This document shows, in pieces, positions 7,663-17,043 of a stretch of DNA of 46,216 nucleotides. Each line of letters opens with the position of its first letter. Positions within the stretch are counted from its first letter, which is position 1. The notes under the pieces were generated by a model that was given only the letters and a program-made list of their open reading frames with translations, searched no databases and was not told the origin of the DNA. The stretch is from an actinobacterium SCGC AAA027-J17. GTDB lineage: Bacteria > Actinomycetota > Actinomycetes > Nanopelagicales > Nanopelagicaceae. The stretch is from NCBI GenBank assembly GCA_000383815.1, contig KB912809.1, positions 1-46,216 of the forward strand, written 5' to 3'. The position numbers and the translations under genes are program-made.

Positions 7663-9429
7663 TTAAGCATTAGTTTTTGTTAGAACACTTACAACTAAAT
7701 CTACATAAACGTCAGAACCAGCCGGACTTAGATGAACACCATCTGGTGCAAATAACTCAGGTCGACCAGTTGAGATCTTATTCCAATCGATGACTATTAC
7801 ATTTGGATACCTGGCAGCAACTGATGAAATAATTGCATTGTTTGCATCTTTCCAAGATCTTGGAACTGCGGTGTTAACTACAATTATCTGCGGTTGGTTT
7901 TTTAGAATTTCAAATATTTCAACAACTATCGGTTCAGACAAAGCATTATTGTTTCCAAGATTAAACACCACAGGAGATTCTGGTACTGAGGTTTGGTCAA
8001 CCCGCATAACAGCTAGTAACTCTGGTGCTTGCCTGCCTACTCGGGCATTTACTAGTGAAATATGCTGCTTAGCCTCTAACTTACTTCTAATTCCTAAAAT
8101 CACGCTGTCGCCAGTTACCCAAAGTCCGGTTGTACTTGCCAAATCCTCAGTTGGTTTTGTTAGTTCATTACTTGGTGCCAGTAGTTCATTAGCAATCTGA
8201 TCTGATTTGGTTATTGCCTGTACTGAGATAGAGGTAGTTATGGCCAAGGTAATAACTATTGAGAAAATTACCGATAATTGTTGGCGCAGCCGAACCTTTG
8301 AGGAGCGATACTTCATGCCCCGAAACCAGTTTTGAACTACACCTTGTCGAAAAGGAATTTCAACCCAGCGAAGAGAGATATCAGCAAGAGCTAGAACAAG
8401 TAAGACTCGTGCAAGATATAAGGCCCAGGTTTGCCCCGATAGATCAACTGATGGTCTAGTTACCTGAAAAATTACCCAGTGCCAAATGTAAATACCGTAG
8501 CTGCGCTGGCCTATCCATCGAAATGGGGCGGTGCTAATTAATGGTGCAAATCTAGATGCTGGATGGACCAGTGAAATGATTACTAAACAACCAAATATTC
8601 CTGCCAGCGGGAATGCGATTCGATACAAACTAGCATTTGATTGATCAATAAATAAAAATACTGAGATCAAACCAAGTAGCCCAACCACGCCAATTGCATC
8701 AATCACATCTTGTGCACGTTTTTCAATATTTGCACTCAGATTCTGCGGAATCCAAGATACCGCTAGCGCTGCACCTAGAAATAGACCAAGTGAGTGGGTA
8801 TCAGTTCCAAAGTAAATATGGCTAATCTGTTTAGCATTTGCCTGGTCTAACTGTAAAGAAACGAAAAATAAAGTGGTGCCGGAGATCATGGCAATAATAA
8901 GAGCAATACGAGCAATGTTCTTCTTACCGAAATACTTCAAAACGGTAAGCAAAATTATTGGCCAAATTAAGTAAAACTGAAGTTCAACTGCCAGTGACCA
9001 AGTGTGTTGAAGTAGTGGCGGGCGGCCGATAGTTTCAAAGTAATCTTGATTACGAGCAACTAATAACCAATTTATAGTTCCAGTTAGTGCATACGGCAAG
9101 TCAGATAAGAATCGCTTTATGGCCTCTGGAGCCCAAACACCAATAAAGATAATTGTGCAGATAACCATGAAAATAAAACCAGGAAATATTCGTCTGATAC
9201 GTGCGGCATAAAATGCCCGCAGATCTAAAGCACTTGATTGATTTATTGAATCAAGAATTAATCTGGTAATTACATAACCGGAGATTACAAAAAATAGATC
9301 AACGCCTAAGAATCCGCCTGGTATCCAAGATATGCCAAGGTGATACAAAACTACTGCAGTAACAGCAATAGCTCGCAAACCATCAATTGATGATATGTGC
9401 CTGGTACTTTGTGCACCTTTAGAACTCAT
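7663..9429 (-). CDS. Membrane acyltransferase (acyltransferase-3) fused to a C-terminal SGNH-like domain
   Basis: 588 residues. The N-terminal two thirds is the multi-pass acyltransferase-3 fold: DGLRAIAV, then the family His in VLYHLG and FLGVDLFFVISGYVI. About ten hydrophobic helices follow to around residue 400. The last 160 residues look like an SGNH hydrolase domain: GDSV in GLWVTGDSVILG, a conserved Asn in NLGNNNA and a D-x-V-H catalytic pair in APDGVHLS. This is the OatA-type layout, in which the membrane domain moves acetyl groups outward and the SGNH domain transfers them to peptidoglycan or a surface glycan. The exact acceptor is unknown. Upstream, GATAAT lies close to the ATG. Confidence 0.85.
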   Translation of the reverse strand: MSSKGAQSTRHISSIDGLRAIAVTAVVLYHLGISWIPGGFLGVDLFFVISGYVITRLILDSINQSSALDLRAFYAARIRRIFPGFIFMVICTIIFIGVWAPEAIKRFLSDLPYALTGTINWLLVARNQDYFETIGRPPLLQHTWSLAVELQFYLIWPIILLTVLKYFGKKNIARIALIIAMISGTTLFFVSLQLDQANAKQISHIYFGTDTHSLGLFLGAALAVSWIPQNLSANIEKRAQDVIDAIGVVGLLGLISVFLFIDQSNASLYRIAFPLAGIFGCLVIISLVHPASRFAPLISTAPFRWIGQRSYGIYIWHWVIFQVTRPSVDLSGQTWALYLARVLLVLALADISLRWVEIPFRQGVVQNWFRGMKYRSSKVRLRQQLSVIFSIVITLAITTSISVQAITKSDQIANELLAPSNELTKPTEDLASTTGLWVTGDSVILGIRSKLEAKQHISLVNARVGRQAPELLAVMRVDQTSVPESPVVFNLGNNNALSEPIVVEIFEILKNQPQIIVVNTAVPRSWKDANNAIISSVAARYPNVIVIDWNKISTGRPELFAPDGVHLSPAGSDVYVDLVVSVLTKTNA

Positions 9430-9440
9430 TTGAATTATCC

Positions 9441-9462
9441 AATGCTAAAGAAGTTAAGCATT
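9441..9462. promoter_or_regulatory. Inverted repeat upstream of the acyltransferase gene
   Basis: AATGCT (9441-9446) and AGCATT (9457-9462) form 6-bp arms around a 10-nt spacer in the 50-bp gap upstream of the acyltransferase start. It could be an operator or a weak hairpin; there is no T-run. Confidence 0.25.
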
Positions 9463-9479
9463 GTTAACCTCTATTAAAA

Positions 9480-10283
9480 CTACTTGGTTTTCTTTTTGTT
9501 TGTCTTATTTTTCTTGTTTGCAGCTTTTTGTTTTCTTGCAGCCGCTTGGGCAGCCTTCTTACCGGCACCTGGAACAAAAACTTTGCCAGCAGGCTTGCTT
9601 TCAATATCTAAGTTTGCGTTGATATCGGCTTGAAGTTGTGAGAGTCGATCAAAGGCATGCTTTAATTTTTGTCTTGATTCAGCAATTGCATTCTCAGCAG
9701 CGTTTAGTGAGGCATTCTGCGCACGGTGCAGACGCTCTGCTTCAGAGATTGCTGAGGACAACCAAGATCGGTAATCAACAATATTTTTTGCAGCATCTGA
9801 AATCAATTTTTGTGCATCACGTTTTGCAGCAGCTGTTAACTGCGCTGCGTCCCTAGCTGACTGATTGAGAAGCTCATCTGCTTCTCCTTCTGCTGTGAGG
9901 ATAAGATCGGCAGCATCATCTTCGGCAGCTGAGATGTATTTTCTGCCTCTGGACTCTGCTGAGGACAAAATACTCTTTGCCTTACTTTCTGCTGCTTCAA
10001 GCTTTTCTTTTGTACTACGTGTAGTTTCGTTAATGATTCTTTGTGCGGCTGAGTTAGCTTTTGCTTCACGCTGTTGAGCAGACTTAATCATGGTCATGGC
10101 AGTTTCAGTTGCCAAGATTTCAAACTCTTCTCGACTTAATCCGGTGATGTCACGGCGGGAGCGCAAATCATTTAACTGGTTCTCTAACTCGCGGATACGA
10201 TCCAAAGCATTTTGTGTTGGCGCAGGCTTGCTTTCATCCTCGCCTTTGAATCCAACCCAACTTAAAAAATTCTTTTCAGCCAT
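9480..10283 (-). CDS. Ala-rich coiled-coil protein of unknown function
   Basis: 267 residues, unrecognised family. After a short N-terminal segment (NFLSWVGF) residues 25-45 form a heptad-like helix (ALDRIRELENQLNDLRSRR). Residues about 50-215 are an almost uninterrupted Ala/Glu/Lys/Ser coiled coil with repeated AE-AE-xA-x-I segments. The last 30 residues are basic (KKAAQAAARKQ and a run of K and N). There is no signal peptide or TM helix. Organisation recalls DivIVA/Wag31-like or other cytoskeletal scaffolds, but the DivIVA N-terminal motif is not evident. It lies between tRNA-Leu and the acyltransferase gene, all on the minus strand. Confidence 0.7.
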   Translation of the reverse strand: MAEKNFLSWVGFKGEDESKPAPTQNALDRIRELENQLNDLRSRRDITGLSREEFEILATETAMTMIKSAQQREAKANSAAQRIINETTRSTKEKLEAAESKAKSILSSAESRGRKYISAAEDDAADLILTAEGEADELLNQSARDAAQLTAAAKRDAQKLISDAAKNIVDYRSWLSSAISEAERLHRAQNASLNAAENAIAESRQKLKHAFDRLSQLQADINANLDIESKPAGKVFVPGAGKKAAQAAARKQKAANKKNKTNKKKTK

Positions 10284-10319
10284 GTTCTTAGCCTTCCCTA
10301 ACTACAAATTAAATACAAC

Positions 10320-10401
10320 TGGTGCGGGAGGTGGGACTTGAACCCACACGCCGAAGCACAGGTTCCTAAGACCTGCGTGTCTGCCATTTCACCACTCCCG
10401 C
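10320..10401 (-). tRNA. tRNA-Leu, anticodon UAG, with encoded CCA
   Basis: Read on the minus strand, the acceptor stem GCGGGAG pairs with CTCCCGC. The anticodon stem is CAGGT/ACCTG around the loop CTTAGGA (anticodon TAG). A class II variable arm contains a TTCG loop. The T-arm is GTGGG-TTCAAGT-CCCAC, then discriminator A and an encoded CCA (10322-10320). The long variable arm and anticodon fit leucine (CUA codons). Confidence 0.95.
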
Positions 10402-10486
10402 ATTTATTACTTGAGTGAGGGGGAAAGATTACGGCGTATATGGCGGCATCACCAAAACCCATCGACCTTTAGCAAGGGTTAGCGGG

Positions 10487-10492
10487 TAGCCT
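10487..10492 (+). promoter_or_regulatory. Candidate leaderless -10 box for argS
   Basis: TAGCCT ends 7 nt before ATG 10500 in a 98-bp region divergent from tRNA-Leu. No Shine-Dalgarno is present (TGCTCAA precedes the ATG). Confidence 0.5.
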
Positions 10493-10499
10493 TGCTCAA

Positions 10500-12185
10500 A
10501 TGAGTGCAGATTCAGTGCAAAGTAAGGTTGCGCAGGCGATCTTAAGTGCGCTTATCGCAGCCAAAGATGCAGGTGTAATTAACTGCCAGCTGCCAGAACA
10601 AATCATTTTAGATCGGCCAAAAAATCGTGACCACGGCGATTACGCAACCTCGGTTGCATTGACTTTGGCCAAGGTAGCAAATCAGCAGCCAAGGGTGATT
10701 GCAGAGGCGATTGTCAAAACGCTAACTGACAACAACTTGCTAAATGATGCCGGTATTGCCAAAGTTGAGATTGCTGGGCCTGGTTTTATAAACATTACTT
10801 TAGGCAGTGCAAGTCAAGGCAGCGTAGTTATTGAAGTATTAACTGCTGGAAAAAAATATGGACAAAGTTCTTTGTTATCTGGCAAGAAAATAAATCTTGA
10901 GTTTGTTAGCGCAAATCCAACTGGACCGATTCACCTAGGACATACCAGATGGGCTGCAGTTGGTGATTCACTTGGCCGAGTTCTAGCAGCAGCGGGTGCG
11001 CAGGTTAGTCGAGAGTTTTATGTTAATGATCGTGGAAACCAAATGGATTTGTTTGGTCAATCAATTAGAGCTGCTGCCCTTGGAATAGATAGGCCAGAAA
11101 ATGGGTATCACGGTGAATACATTATTGATTTAGCAAATGAGATCACCAAATCAAATCCAGAGTTTTTAACCCTTCCGCCGGAGCAATCAGATGTGGCATT
11201 TCGAGAGGCTGGATACAAATTACAACTTGATCAACAAAGGATGGTGCTAGATAACTTTGGCACCCACTTTGATACCTGGTTCTCAGAGCGCAGCTTGTAT
11301 GAAGATAATTTCTTTAACCACACATTAGATAAATTAAAAGCCAATGGACATGTTTATGAAGAAGAGGGTGCTACCTGGCTTAGAACCACAGATTTTGGTG
11401 ATGATAAAGATCGAGTAATGATTAAATCTGATGGCTCCTTTGCCTACTTCGCATCTGACTCTGCGTACTACATAAGCAAGCGAGAGCGCGGATTTAATTT
11501 ATGTATTTATATGCTTGGCGCAGATCATCATGGATACGTTGGCAGAATAAAAGCGATTGCAGCTTGTGCTGGTGATGATCCAGAGAAAGATATTGAAGCG
11601 CTCATCGGTCAGATGGTAAAAATCATTGAAGGTGGCCAGGAGTTAAAACTATCCAAGCGAGCTGGAACAATTATTACTCTGGAGGAGTTAGTTGAAAAAG
11701 TTGGTATAGATGCTGCCAGGTATACATTAATTAGATATCCAACCGATACTCCTATGGTAATGGATGTTGATTTACTTAAGAAAAACACCAATGACAATCC
11801 GGTTTACTATGTGCAATATGCCCATGCTCGAATTTGTGCAGTACTTAGAAATGCTAAAGATTTTGGTATTGAGTACGGCGTAAATTCTTACAACCCAGAG
11901 TTGTTAGTTCATGAGCAAGAGCGTGAGCTAATCGGTTTTCTAGCTCAGTACCCAAGAATTGTCGCTTCAGCCGCGCAGATGAGACAACCACATCGCGTTG
12001 CTAGATTTATTGAAGATCTTGCAGCGCAGTACCATCGTTTTTACAATGATTGCAGAGTTCTGCCACTTGGTGAGGAAAAGCCAACCCAGTTAAATTCAGC
12101 TCGTGCTACTTTATCTTTGGCAGCAGCTCAGGTGATAAGCAATGGCTTAGAGCTACTAGGCGTAAGTGCTCCGGAGAGAATGTAA
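10500..12185 (+). CDS. argS: Arginyl-tRNA synthetase
   Basis: Class I synthetase charging tRNA-Arg. The 561 residues include the Arg-tRNA-synthetase N-terminal (Add-1) domain. The signature region SANPTGPIHLGHTRWA holds the HIGH-type motif (HLGH). LGADHHGYVGRIKA and the KLSKRAG motif (KMSKS equivalent) follow, then a C-terminal DALR anticodon-binding domain ending NGLELLGVSAPERM. The start is fixed by the leaderless-type promoter. Its stop TAA overlaps the lysA ATG (TAATG), so lysA is translationally coupled; argS-lysA is a well-known actinobacterial pair. Confidence 0.97.
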   Translation: MSADSVQSKVAQAILSALIAAKDAGVINCQLPEQIILDRPKNRDHGDYATSVALTLAKVANQQPRVIAEAIVKTLTDNNLLNDAGIAKVEIAGPGFINITLGSASQGSVVIEVLTAGKKYGQSSLLSGKKINLEFVSANPTGPIHLGHTRWAAVGDSLGRVLAAAGAQVSREFYVNDRGNQMDLFGQSIRAAALGIDRPENGYHGEYIIDLANEITKSNPEFLTLPPEQSDVAFREAGYKLQLDQQRMVLDNFGTHFDTWFSERSLYEDNFFNHTLDKLKANGHVYEEEGATWLRTTDFGDDKDRVMIKSDGSFAYFASDSAYYISKRERGFNLCIYMLGADHHGYVGRIKAIAACAGDDPEKDIEALIGQMVKIIEGGQELKLSKRAGTIITLEELVEKVGIDAARYTLIRYPTDTPMVMDVDLLKKNTNDNPVYYVQYAHARICAVLRNAKDFGIEYGVNSYNPELLVHEQERELIGFLAQYPRIVASAAQMRQPHRVARFIEDLAAQYHRFYNDCRVLPLGEEKPTQLNSARATLSLAAAQVISNGLELLGVSAPERM

Positions 12186-13552
12186 TGACTGATAATTACC
12201 CAACCTCACTTTTTTCTTCAAATCTTAAGTTTTCAAACCAAAATCTGCATGGCGGTGAACTCTCTATTGCTGGATGCTCAGCTGAAAAGATAGTTAAAGA
12301 GTTTGGCTCTCCGATATTTGTGTTGGATGAAGCAGATTTCTACCTAAGAACTAAAGCATGGAAAACCGCACTTGAGCAATCATTTGGTGGCGGGCAACTT
12401 TATTATGCTGCGAAATCATTTATCTGTGTTGAGGTAGCAAGATGGTTAAAGGAGTTAAAGGTTGGGCTAGATGTTTGTACCCAAGGTGAGTTAGCCACCG
12501 CTCTAGCTGCTGATTTTCCAGCTGCTGATATTGAGTTTCATGGTAATAATAAATCTGAAGCAGAAATCTTATTTGCCATTAAATCTGCAGTCGGAACAAT
12601 CGTAATTGACTCCTTTGATGAGCTATCTCGAGTAGCTAAAATTGCTAATCAAGAGGGCAGGATTCAAAAAGTTTATTTACGCCTTACCCCAGGAGTTGAT
12701 ACTCATACTCATGAATTTATCTCCACCGCTCACGAGGATGTGAAGTTTGGATTTTCAATTGCATCAGGGGATGCGCAGATAGCAATTGATAAGTGCATGG
12801 CTGAGAAATCCTTGAACTTGGCTGGCATTCACTGTCATATCGGCTCTCAAATTTTTGAGGTAGATAGTTTTAAGTTAGCGGCCAAAAGATTAATCGCTGT
12901 TTTAGCAGCCTTTAGAGATAAGTACTCAAAAGAGTTGCCTGAATTAAATATTGGTGGCGGTTATGGAATTGCCTATACAAACAATGAAACTGCCATCTCA
13001 CCTTTCCATGTAATACCGGCAATAGCTCAGGAAATTAAAGATGAGTGCGCTAAAGCAAAACTTTCAATTCCTAAGATTTCCATCGAACCGGGTCGAGCAA
13101 TTGTTGGACCTACTACGACAACTATTTACTTAGTTGGAACTACTAAATTAGTTAAGTTGGAAGATGGCTCAACTCGTAAATACATATCAGTTGATGGTGG
13201 TATGAGCGATAACATCAGGCCAGCACTATATGGTGCGACCTACTCAGCATTTTTAGCCAACCGAAGCTCTAGTGAGAAAAGTATTAGCTCACGTATTGTT
13301 GGTAAGCACTGTGAGAGTGGTGATATTTTGATTCCAGAGATTGAATTGCCAGCAGATATAAATGCTGGTGATTTATTGGCAATTCCAGCCACCGGTGCTT
13401 ACGGCCGAAGTATGGCCAGCAATTACAACCATATGCCGCGGCCTTCGGTGATCGCTGTTAAAGATGGCCAGGGTAGAGAGATATTACGCAGAGAAAATGA
13501 GGCAGATCTACTAAATCTGGATGTAATTCAAGCGCCACGGCAGCTCTCATAA
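12185..13552 (+). CDS. lysA: Diaminopimelate decarboxylase
   Basis: PLP enzyme that decarboxylates meso-diaminopimelate to L-lysine, the last step of lysine synthesis. The 455 residues have the alanine-racemase-like barrel with the PLP lysine K77 in YYAAKSF, then HCHIGSQI, a PLP-phosphate-binding glycine loop (LNIGGGYGI), EPGRAIVGP, and CESGD with the catalytic Cys from the partner subunit. GAYGRSMASNYN is the conserved C-terminal motif. It overlaps argS by one base and precedes hom by 18 nt. Confidence 0.97.
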   Translation: MTDNYPTSLFSSNLKFSNQNLHGGELSIAGCSAEKIVKEFGSPIFVLDEADFYLRTKAWKTALEQSFGGGQLYYAAKSFICVEVARWLKELKVGLDVCTQGELATALAADFPAADIEFHGNNKSEAEILFAIKSAVGTIVIDSFDELSRVAKIANQEGRIQKVYLRLTPGVDTHTHEFISTAHEDVKFGFSIASGDAQIAIDKCMAEKSLNLAGIHCHIGSQIFEVDSFKLAAKRLIAVLAAFRDKYSKELPELNIGGGYGIAYTNNETAISPFHVIPAIAQEIKDECAKAKLSIPKISIEPGRAIVGPTTTTIYLVGTTKLVKLEDGSTRKYISVDGGMSDNIRPALYGATYSAFLANRSSSEKSISSRIVGKHCESGDILIPEIELPADINAGDLLAIPATGAYGRSMASNYNHMPRPSVIAVKDGQGREILRRENEADLLNLDVIQAPRQLS

Positions 13553-13558
13553 GTTTGA

Positions 13559-13564
13559 GATACT
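13559..13564 (+). promoter_or_regulatory. Candidate internal leaderless promoter for hom
   Basis: GATACT ends 6 nt before ATG 13571 in the only gap between lysA and hom, where no Shine-Dalgarno is visible. It would allow hom-thrC-thrB to be transcribed apart from argS-lysA. Confidence 0.4.
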
Positions 13565-13570
13565 TCTCCA

Positions 13571-14854
13571 ATGAAAACTCTTAAAGTTGGAATGCTGGGC
13601 TGCGGAAATGTTGGCTCTCAAATCGTCCGGCTATTGGTGGCTAATAAAGCAGATTTAGCCTCCCGCTCTGGCGCCCAACTTGAGTTAGTAAAAGTTGCGG
13701 TAAAAGACATCAAAGCAAAACGTGATGGCATCGCAACATCATTACTAACCGATGATCCTTATTCAGTAGTAAATGATCCAGAGGTAGATTTAATCATTGA
13801 AGTAATTGGTGGGATTTCACCAGCTAAAGAATTAATTTTGGCAGCATTTAAAAATGGTAAATCAGTTGTAACAGCAAACAAAGCATTGTTAGCAAAAGAA
13901 GGCGCGGCTTTATATCAGGCAGCAGGTGAGGCAAATGTTGATTTGTATTATGAAGCAGCAGTTGCTGGTGCTATTCCAATTTTAAGACCACTGCGTGAAT
14001 CGTTAGTCGGAGATCATGTAACAAGAATTATGGGAATTGTTAATGGAACTACTAATTACATTCTTACCAAAATGGATGAAAGTGGAACTGCTTTTGCGGA
14101 TGCACTAAAGCAAGCTCAAGAGCTTGGCTTTGCCGAAGCTGATCCAACAGCAGATGTCGAAGGAATTGATGCCTCAGACAAAGCAGCCATTTTGGCAGGT
14201 TTGGCATTTCACTCCCGAGTTACTGACAAAGATGTTTACCGAGAGGGAATCACAAAAATAACTGCCACTGATGTAAAAGTTGCTAAGGCAATGGATATGG
14301 TTATTAAGTTATTAGCAATTACTGAGCTAACCGCTTCAGGTGAGATATCAGTGCGCGTTCATCCAGCATTAATTTCACGTACCCATCCACTTGCTTCAGT
14401 TAGAGAGTCATTTAATGCAGTTTTCGTGGAGGCACAATCTGCCGGCCAAATGATGTTTTATGGCAAAGGTGCAGGCGGTGAACCAACAGCAAGTGCAGTT
14501 CTAGGTGACCTCGTAGCAATTGCTCGGCATAAAGTTTTAGGTGGAATTGGTCCGAAGGAGAGTGATTACGCGTCGCTAAAAATTGCACCAATGGGTGAAA
14601 CTAAGACTCGCTACTTAATTAGATTAAATGTTGCAGATAAGCCAGGAGTTCTTGAATCAGTTGCCCATGTATTTGCCTCCCACAGTGTTTCAATTCAAAC
14701 TGTTAGACAAACAGGGGCTGGCGATAAGGCGGAGTTAATAATAATGACTCACACCTCAACTGAATCAGCACTTTCTGCCACTGTAAATGAGTTGGGTAAA
14801 TTACCGGCAGTAACCGATGTTGCCAGCGTGCTTCGAGTTGAGGGTGCTATCTAA
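13571..14854 (+). CDS. hom: Homoserine dehydrogenase
   Basis: Reduces aspartate semialdehyde to homoserine with NAD(P)H, the branch point to Thr and Met. The 427 residues contain the Rossmann [12 protein letters not shown], the catalytic-domain segments [12 protein letters not shown] and [15 protein letters not shown], and a C-terminal ACT domain (about residues 345-425, [15 protein letters not shown]) expected to bind threonine for feedback control. The stop overlaps the start of thrC by one base (TAATG), so hom, thrC and thrB form a coupled threonine operon. Confidence 0.97.
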   Translation: MKTLKVGMLGCGNVGSQIVRLLVANKADLASRSGAQLELVKVAVKDIKAKRDGIATSLLTDDPYSVVNDPEVDLIIEVIGGISPAKELILAAFKNGKSVVTANKALLAKEGAALYQAAGEANVDLYYEAAVAGAIPILRPLRESLVGDHVTRIMGIVNGTTNYILTKMDESGTAFADALKQAQELGFAEADPTADVEGIDASDKAAILAGLAFHSRVTDKDVYREGITKITATDVKVAKAMDMVIKLLAITELTASGEISVRVHPALISRTHPLASVRESFNAVFVEAQSAGQMMFYGKGAGGEPTASAVLGDLVAIARHKVLGGIGPKESDYASLKIAPMGETKTRYLIRLNVADKPGVLESVAHVFASHSVSIQTVRQTGAGDKAELIIMTHTSTESALSATVNELGKLPAVTDVASVLRVEGAI

Positions 14855-15933
14855 TGGCTTTGTTTGGCAAGAAAAAAGCCCATCAGTGGCGTGGAGTAAT
14901 TGAAGAGTATCGTCGCTGGTTACCAGTAACAGATGCGACTCCGATTATTTCGCTGCGCGAAGGTGGCACACCACTTGTTTATGCATGTGTGCTATCTGAA
15001 ATGTTAGGAAATGAAGTTTGGCTTAAGGTTGAAGGAAATAATCCCACTGGATCCTTTAAAGATCGTGGTATGACCATGGCTATTTCAAAGGCAGCAGAAG
15101 AGGGCGCCAAAGCTGTAATTTGTGCCTCTACTGGAAACACAAGTGCAAGTGCTGCAGCTTATGCAAGCAAAGCTGAAATGAAACCAGTTGTGTTAGTCCC
15201 ACAAGGCAAAATTGCAATGGGTAAATTAGCCCAAGCAATTGCTCATGGTGCGATACTTTTGCAGGTCAAAGGAAATTTTGATGATTGCCTAAAACTTGCC
15301 CGTCAATTATCAGAAAACTATCCAGTCTCACTTGTTAACTCAGTTAATCCATACCGAATTGAGGGGCAGAAAACTGCAGCCTTTGAAGTAGTAGATATGT
15401 TGGGCTTTGCACCAGACATCCATGCCATGCCAGTTGGTAATGCTGGAAACATCACCGCTTATTGGAAGGGTTATCAGGAGTACAAAAAGGCAGGAAACTC
15501 TGGATCGCTGCCAATGATGTGGGGATTCCAAGCAGCAGGAGCTGCCCCGATTGTGAAGAATAAAATTATTAAGAAGCCAGAAACAATTGCAACTGCCATA
15601 AGAATTGGAAACCCAGCATCTTGGGATCAGGCTGTGGCGGCGCAGGTTGGCTCAAAAGGATTAATTGATTCTGTTACCGATAAGGAAATTTTAAGTGCTT
15701 ATCGATTGGTAGCAGCTAAAGAGGGCGTATTTGTTGAGCCATCAAGTGCTGCCGGTATTGCTGGTCTGATTAAACTTAAGGCTCAGAAAAAATTGCCAAA
15801 GGGTAAAACAATTGTTGTGACGGTAACTGGAAACGGATTAAAGGATGTGCAGTGGGTGTTAAATTCATCAAGAAAACCAATTGTTATCCCAGTTGATGTT
15901 AAGCGAGCAGCAAAAGCAATTGGACTTAAGTAA
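14854..15933 (+). CDS. thrC: Threonine synthase
   Basis: PLP enzyme converting O-phosphohomoserine to threonine. The 359 residues are of the shorter bacterial type. [10 protein letters not shown] holds the PLP lysine K69, and [13 protein letters not shown] and a late TVTGNGLKD segment complete the family signature. The stop/start overlap with both hom and thrB (TAATG each) indicates tight translational coupling. All three threonine genes lie together in biosynthetic order. Confidence 0.96.
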   Translation: MALFGKKKAHQWRGVIEEYRRWLPVTDATPIISLREGGTPLVYACVLSEMLGNEVWLKVEGNNPTGSFKDRGMTMAISKAAEEGAKAVICASTGNTSASAAAYASKAEMKPVVLVPQGKIAMGKLAQAIAHGAILLQVKGNFDDCLKLARQLSENYPVSLVNSVNPYRIEGQKTAAFEVVDMLGFAPDIHAMPVGNAGNITAYWKGYQEYKKAGNSGSLPMMWGFQAAGAAPIVKNKIIKKPETIATAIRIGNPASWDQAVAAQVGSKGLIDSVTDKEILSAYRLVAAKEGVFVEPSSAAGIAGLIKLKAQKKLPKGKTIVVTVTGNGLKDVQWVLNSSRKPIVIPVDVKRAAKAIGLK

Positions 15934-16883
15934 TGGCAGCTAAACGTAATTCAAGTGGCATTACTTTCAAAGCCACAATGGCCCAAGTTAGCGTGCCAGC
16001 AAGTAGTGCAAATATTGGACCTGGCTTTGACTTCTTTGGCTTGGCTTTAGAGATTCGTGATAGATATGCCGCCCAAGTTTTAGATGATGAAACCTTTGAT
16101 GTTGATGTAACTGGTGAGGGAGCTGACCAGGTAAAGAAGGATTCAAAAAATCTTGTCATAAAATCAATGATGCGTGGCTTTGAGCATATGGGCGCCAAGC
16201 CAAGAGGAATTGCCCTTAGAGCATTAAATGTGATCCCACATGGCAGAGGACTTGGCTCATCAGCTAGTGCAATTGTTGGTGGCTTAGCACTTGCAAGATC
16301 TCTTGTTTTAACAGGTGAGCAATATATGAGTGATGAAGAGTTAATTACCTTGGCAACTGAACTTGAAGGTCACCCAGATAATGTGGCTGCGGCATTTTAT
16401 GGCGGAGCAACTATTGCTTGGCTTGAATCAAAAGTTGGTAAGGATGGATCTAAAAATAGTATTGGCCGTGCGGTAAGTCTTAAAGTTGATGATCGAATTA
16501 AAGCTTTACTACTTGTCCCGGAAAATCAATTATCAACTGCGAAGGCACGTAAATTATTACCTGAAACTATCCCGCATCAAGATGCGGTTTTAAACTCATC
16601 TAGATCAGCATTACTAGTCCACGCACTTGCTGAGCGACCAGATCTATTATTTACTGCCACAGAAGATGCATTGCATCAAAGGTATCGAGAGCAAGCAATG
16701 CCAAAGACGATTGCCTTGATGCAGAAGTTAAGAGGTGCTGGTTTAGCTGCGGTGGTATCAGGAGCAGGACCATCGGTCATGGTTCTCTACTCAGGTGCTG
16801 AGGATGAGATTGATCAACTGCAATCAGTTGCCCCAGGGTTTACCGCGATGAAGTTAGCTATTGCAAAAACAGGGGTTCAGTAG
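15933..16883 (+). CDS. thrB: Homoserine kinase (GHMP family)
   Basis: Phosphorylates homoserine to O-phosphohomoserine, the substrate of the preceding thrC. The 316 residues start with a short basic extension, then VPASSANIGPGFDFFG (substrate loop), IPHGRGLGSSASAIVGG (ATP-binding GHMP motif) and the C-terminal SGAGPSVMVL motif. ATG 15933 overlaps the thrC stop. No terminator is seen after it; rho follows after 160 bp. Confidence 0.96.
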   Translation: MAAKRNSSGITFKATMAQVSVPASSANIGPGFDFFGLALEIRDRYAAQVLDDETFDVDVTGEGADQVKKDSKNLVIKSMMRGFEHMGAKPRGIALRALNVIPHGRGLGSSASAIVGGLALARSLVLTGEQYMSDEELITLATELEGHPDNVAAAFYGGATIAWLESKVGKDGSKNSIGRAVSLKVDDRIKALLLVPENQLSTAKARKLLPETIPHQDAVLNSSRSALLVHALAERPDLLFTATEDALHQRYREQAMPKTIALMQKLRGAGLAAVVSGAGPSVMVLYSGAEDEIDQLQSVAPGFTAMKLAIAKTGVQ

Positions 16884-17043
16884 CGGGTTTTCCCTATATA
16901 TCTAGGGTGTGGTAGATTTACGCCTGTCGGAAAGTGCGACAGATACATAAGATATAAAAATCCCAAAATAAAAAAACTTTTTTCGCGGGATTACCCTCAT
17001 ACGTGTAGCAAAAATAATAAAAAGAAAGAATGGCAGTATATAA
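16884..17043 (+). other. Long structured leader or promoter region of rho
   Basis: 160 bp without a gene. It contains CCCTA-N6-TAGGG (16892-16907), a 6-bp hairpin CTGTCG/CGACAG with a 7-nt loop (16924-16942), and AATCCC/GGGATT (16959-16992) enclosing an A-run and T-run. TANNNT motifs near 16903 and 16913 could be -10 boxes. rho genes are often autoregulated through their leader, so this may be an attenuator; that role is inferred. No good Shine-Dalgarno lies before ATG 17044. Confidence 0.35.
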
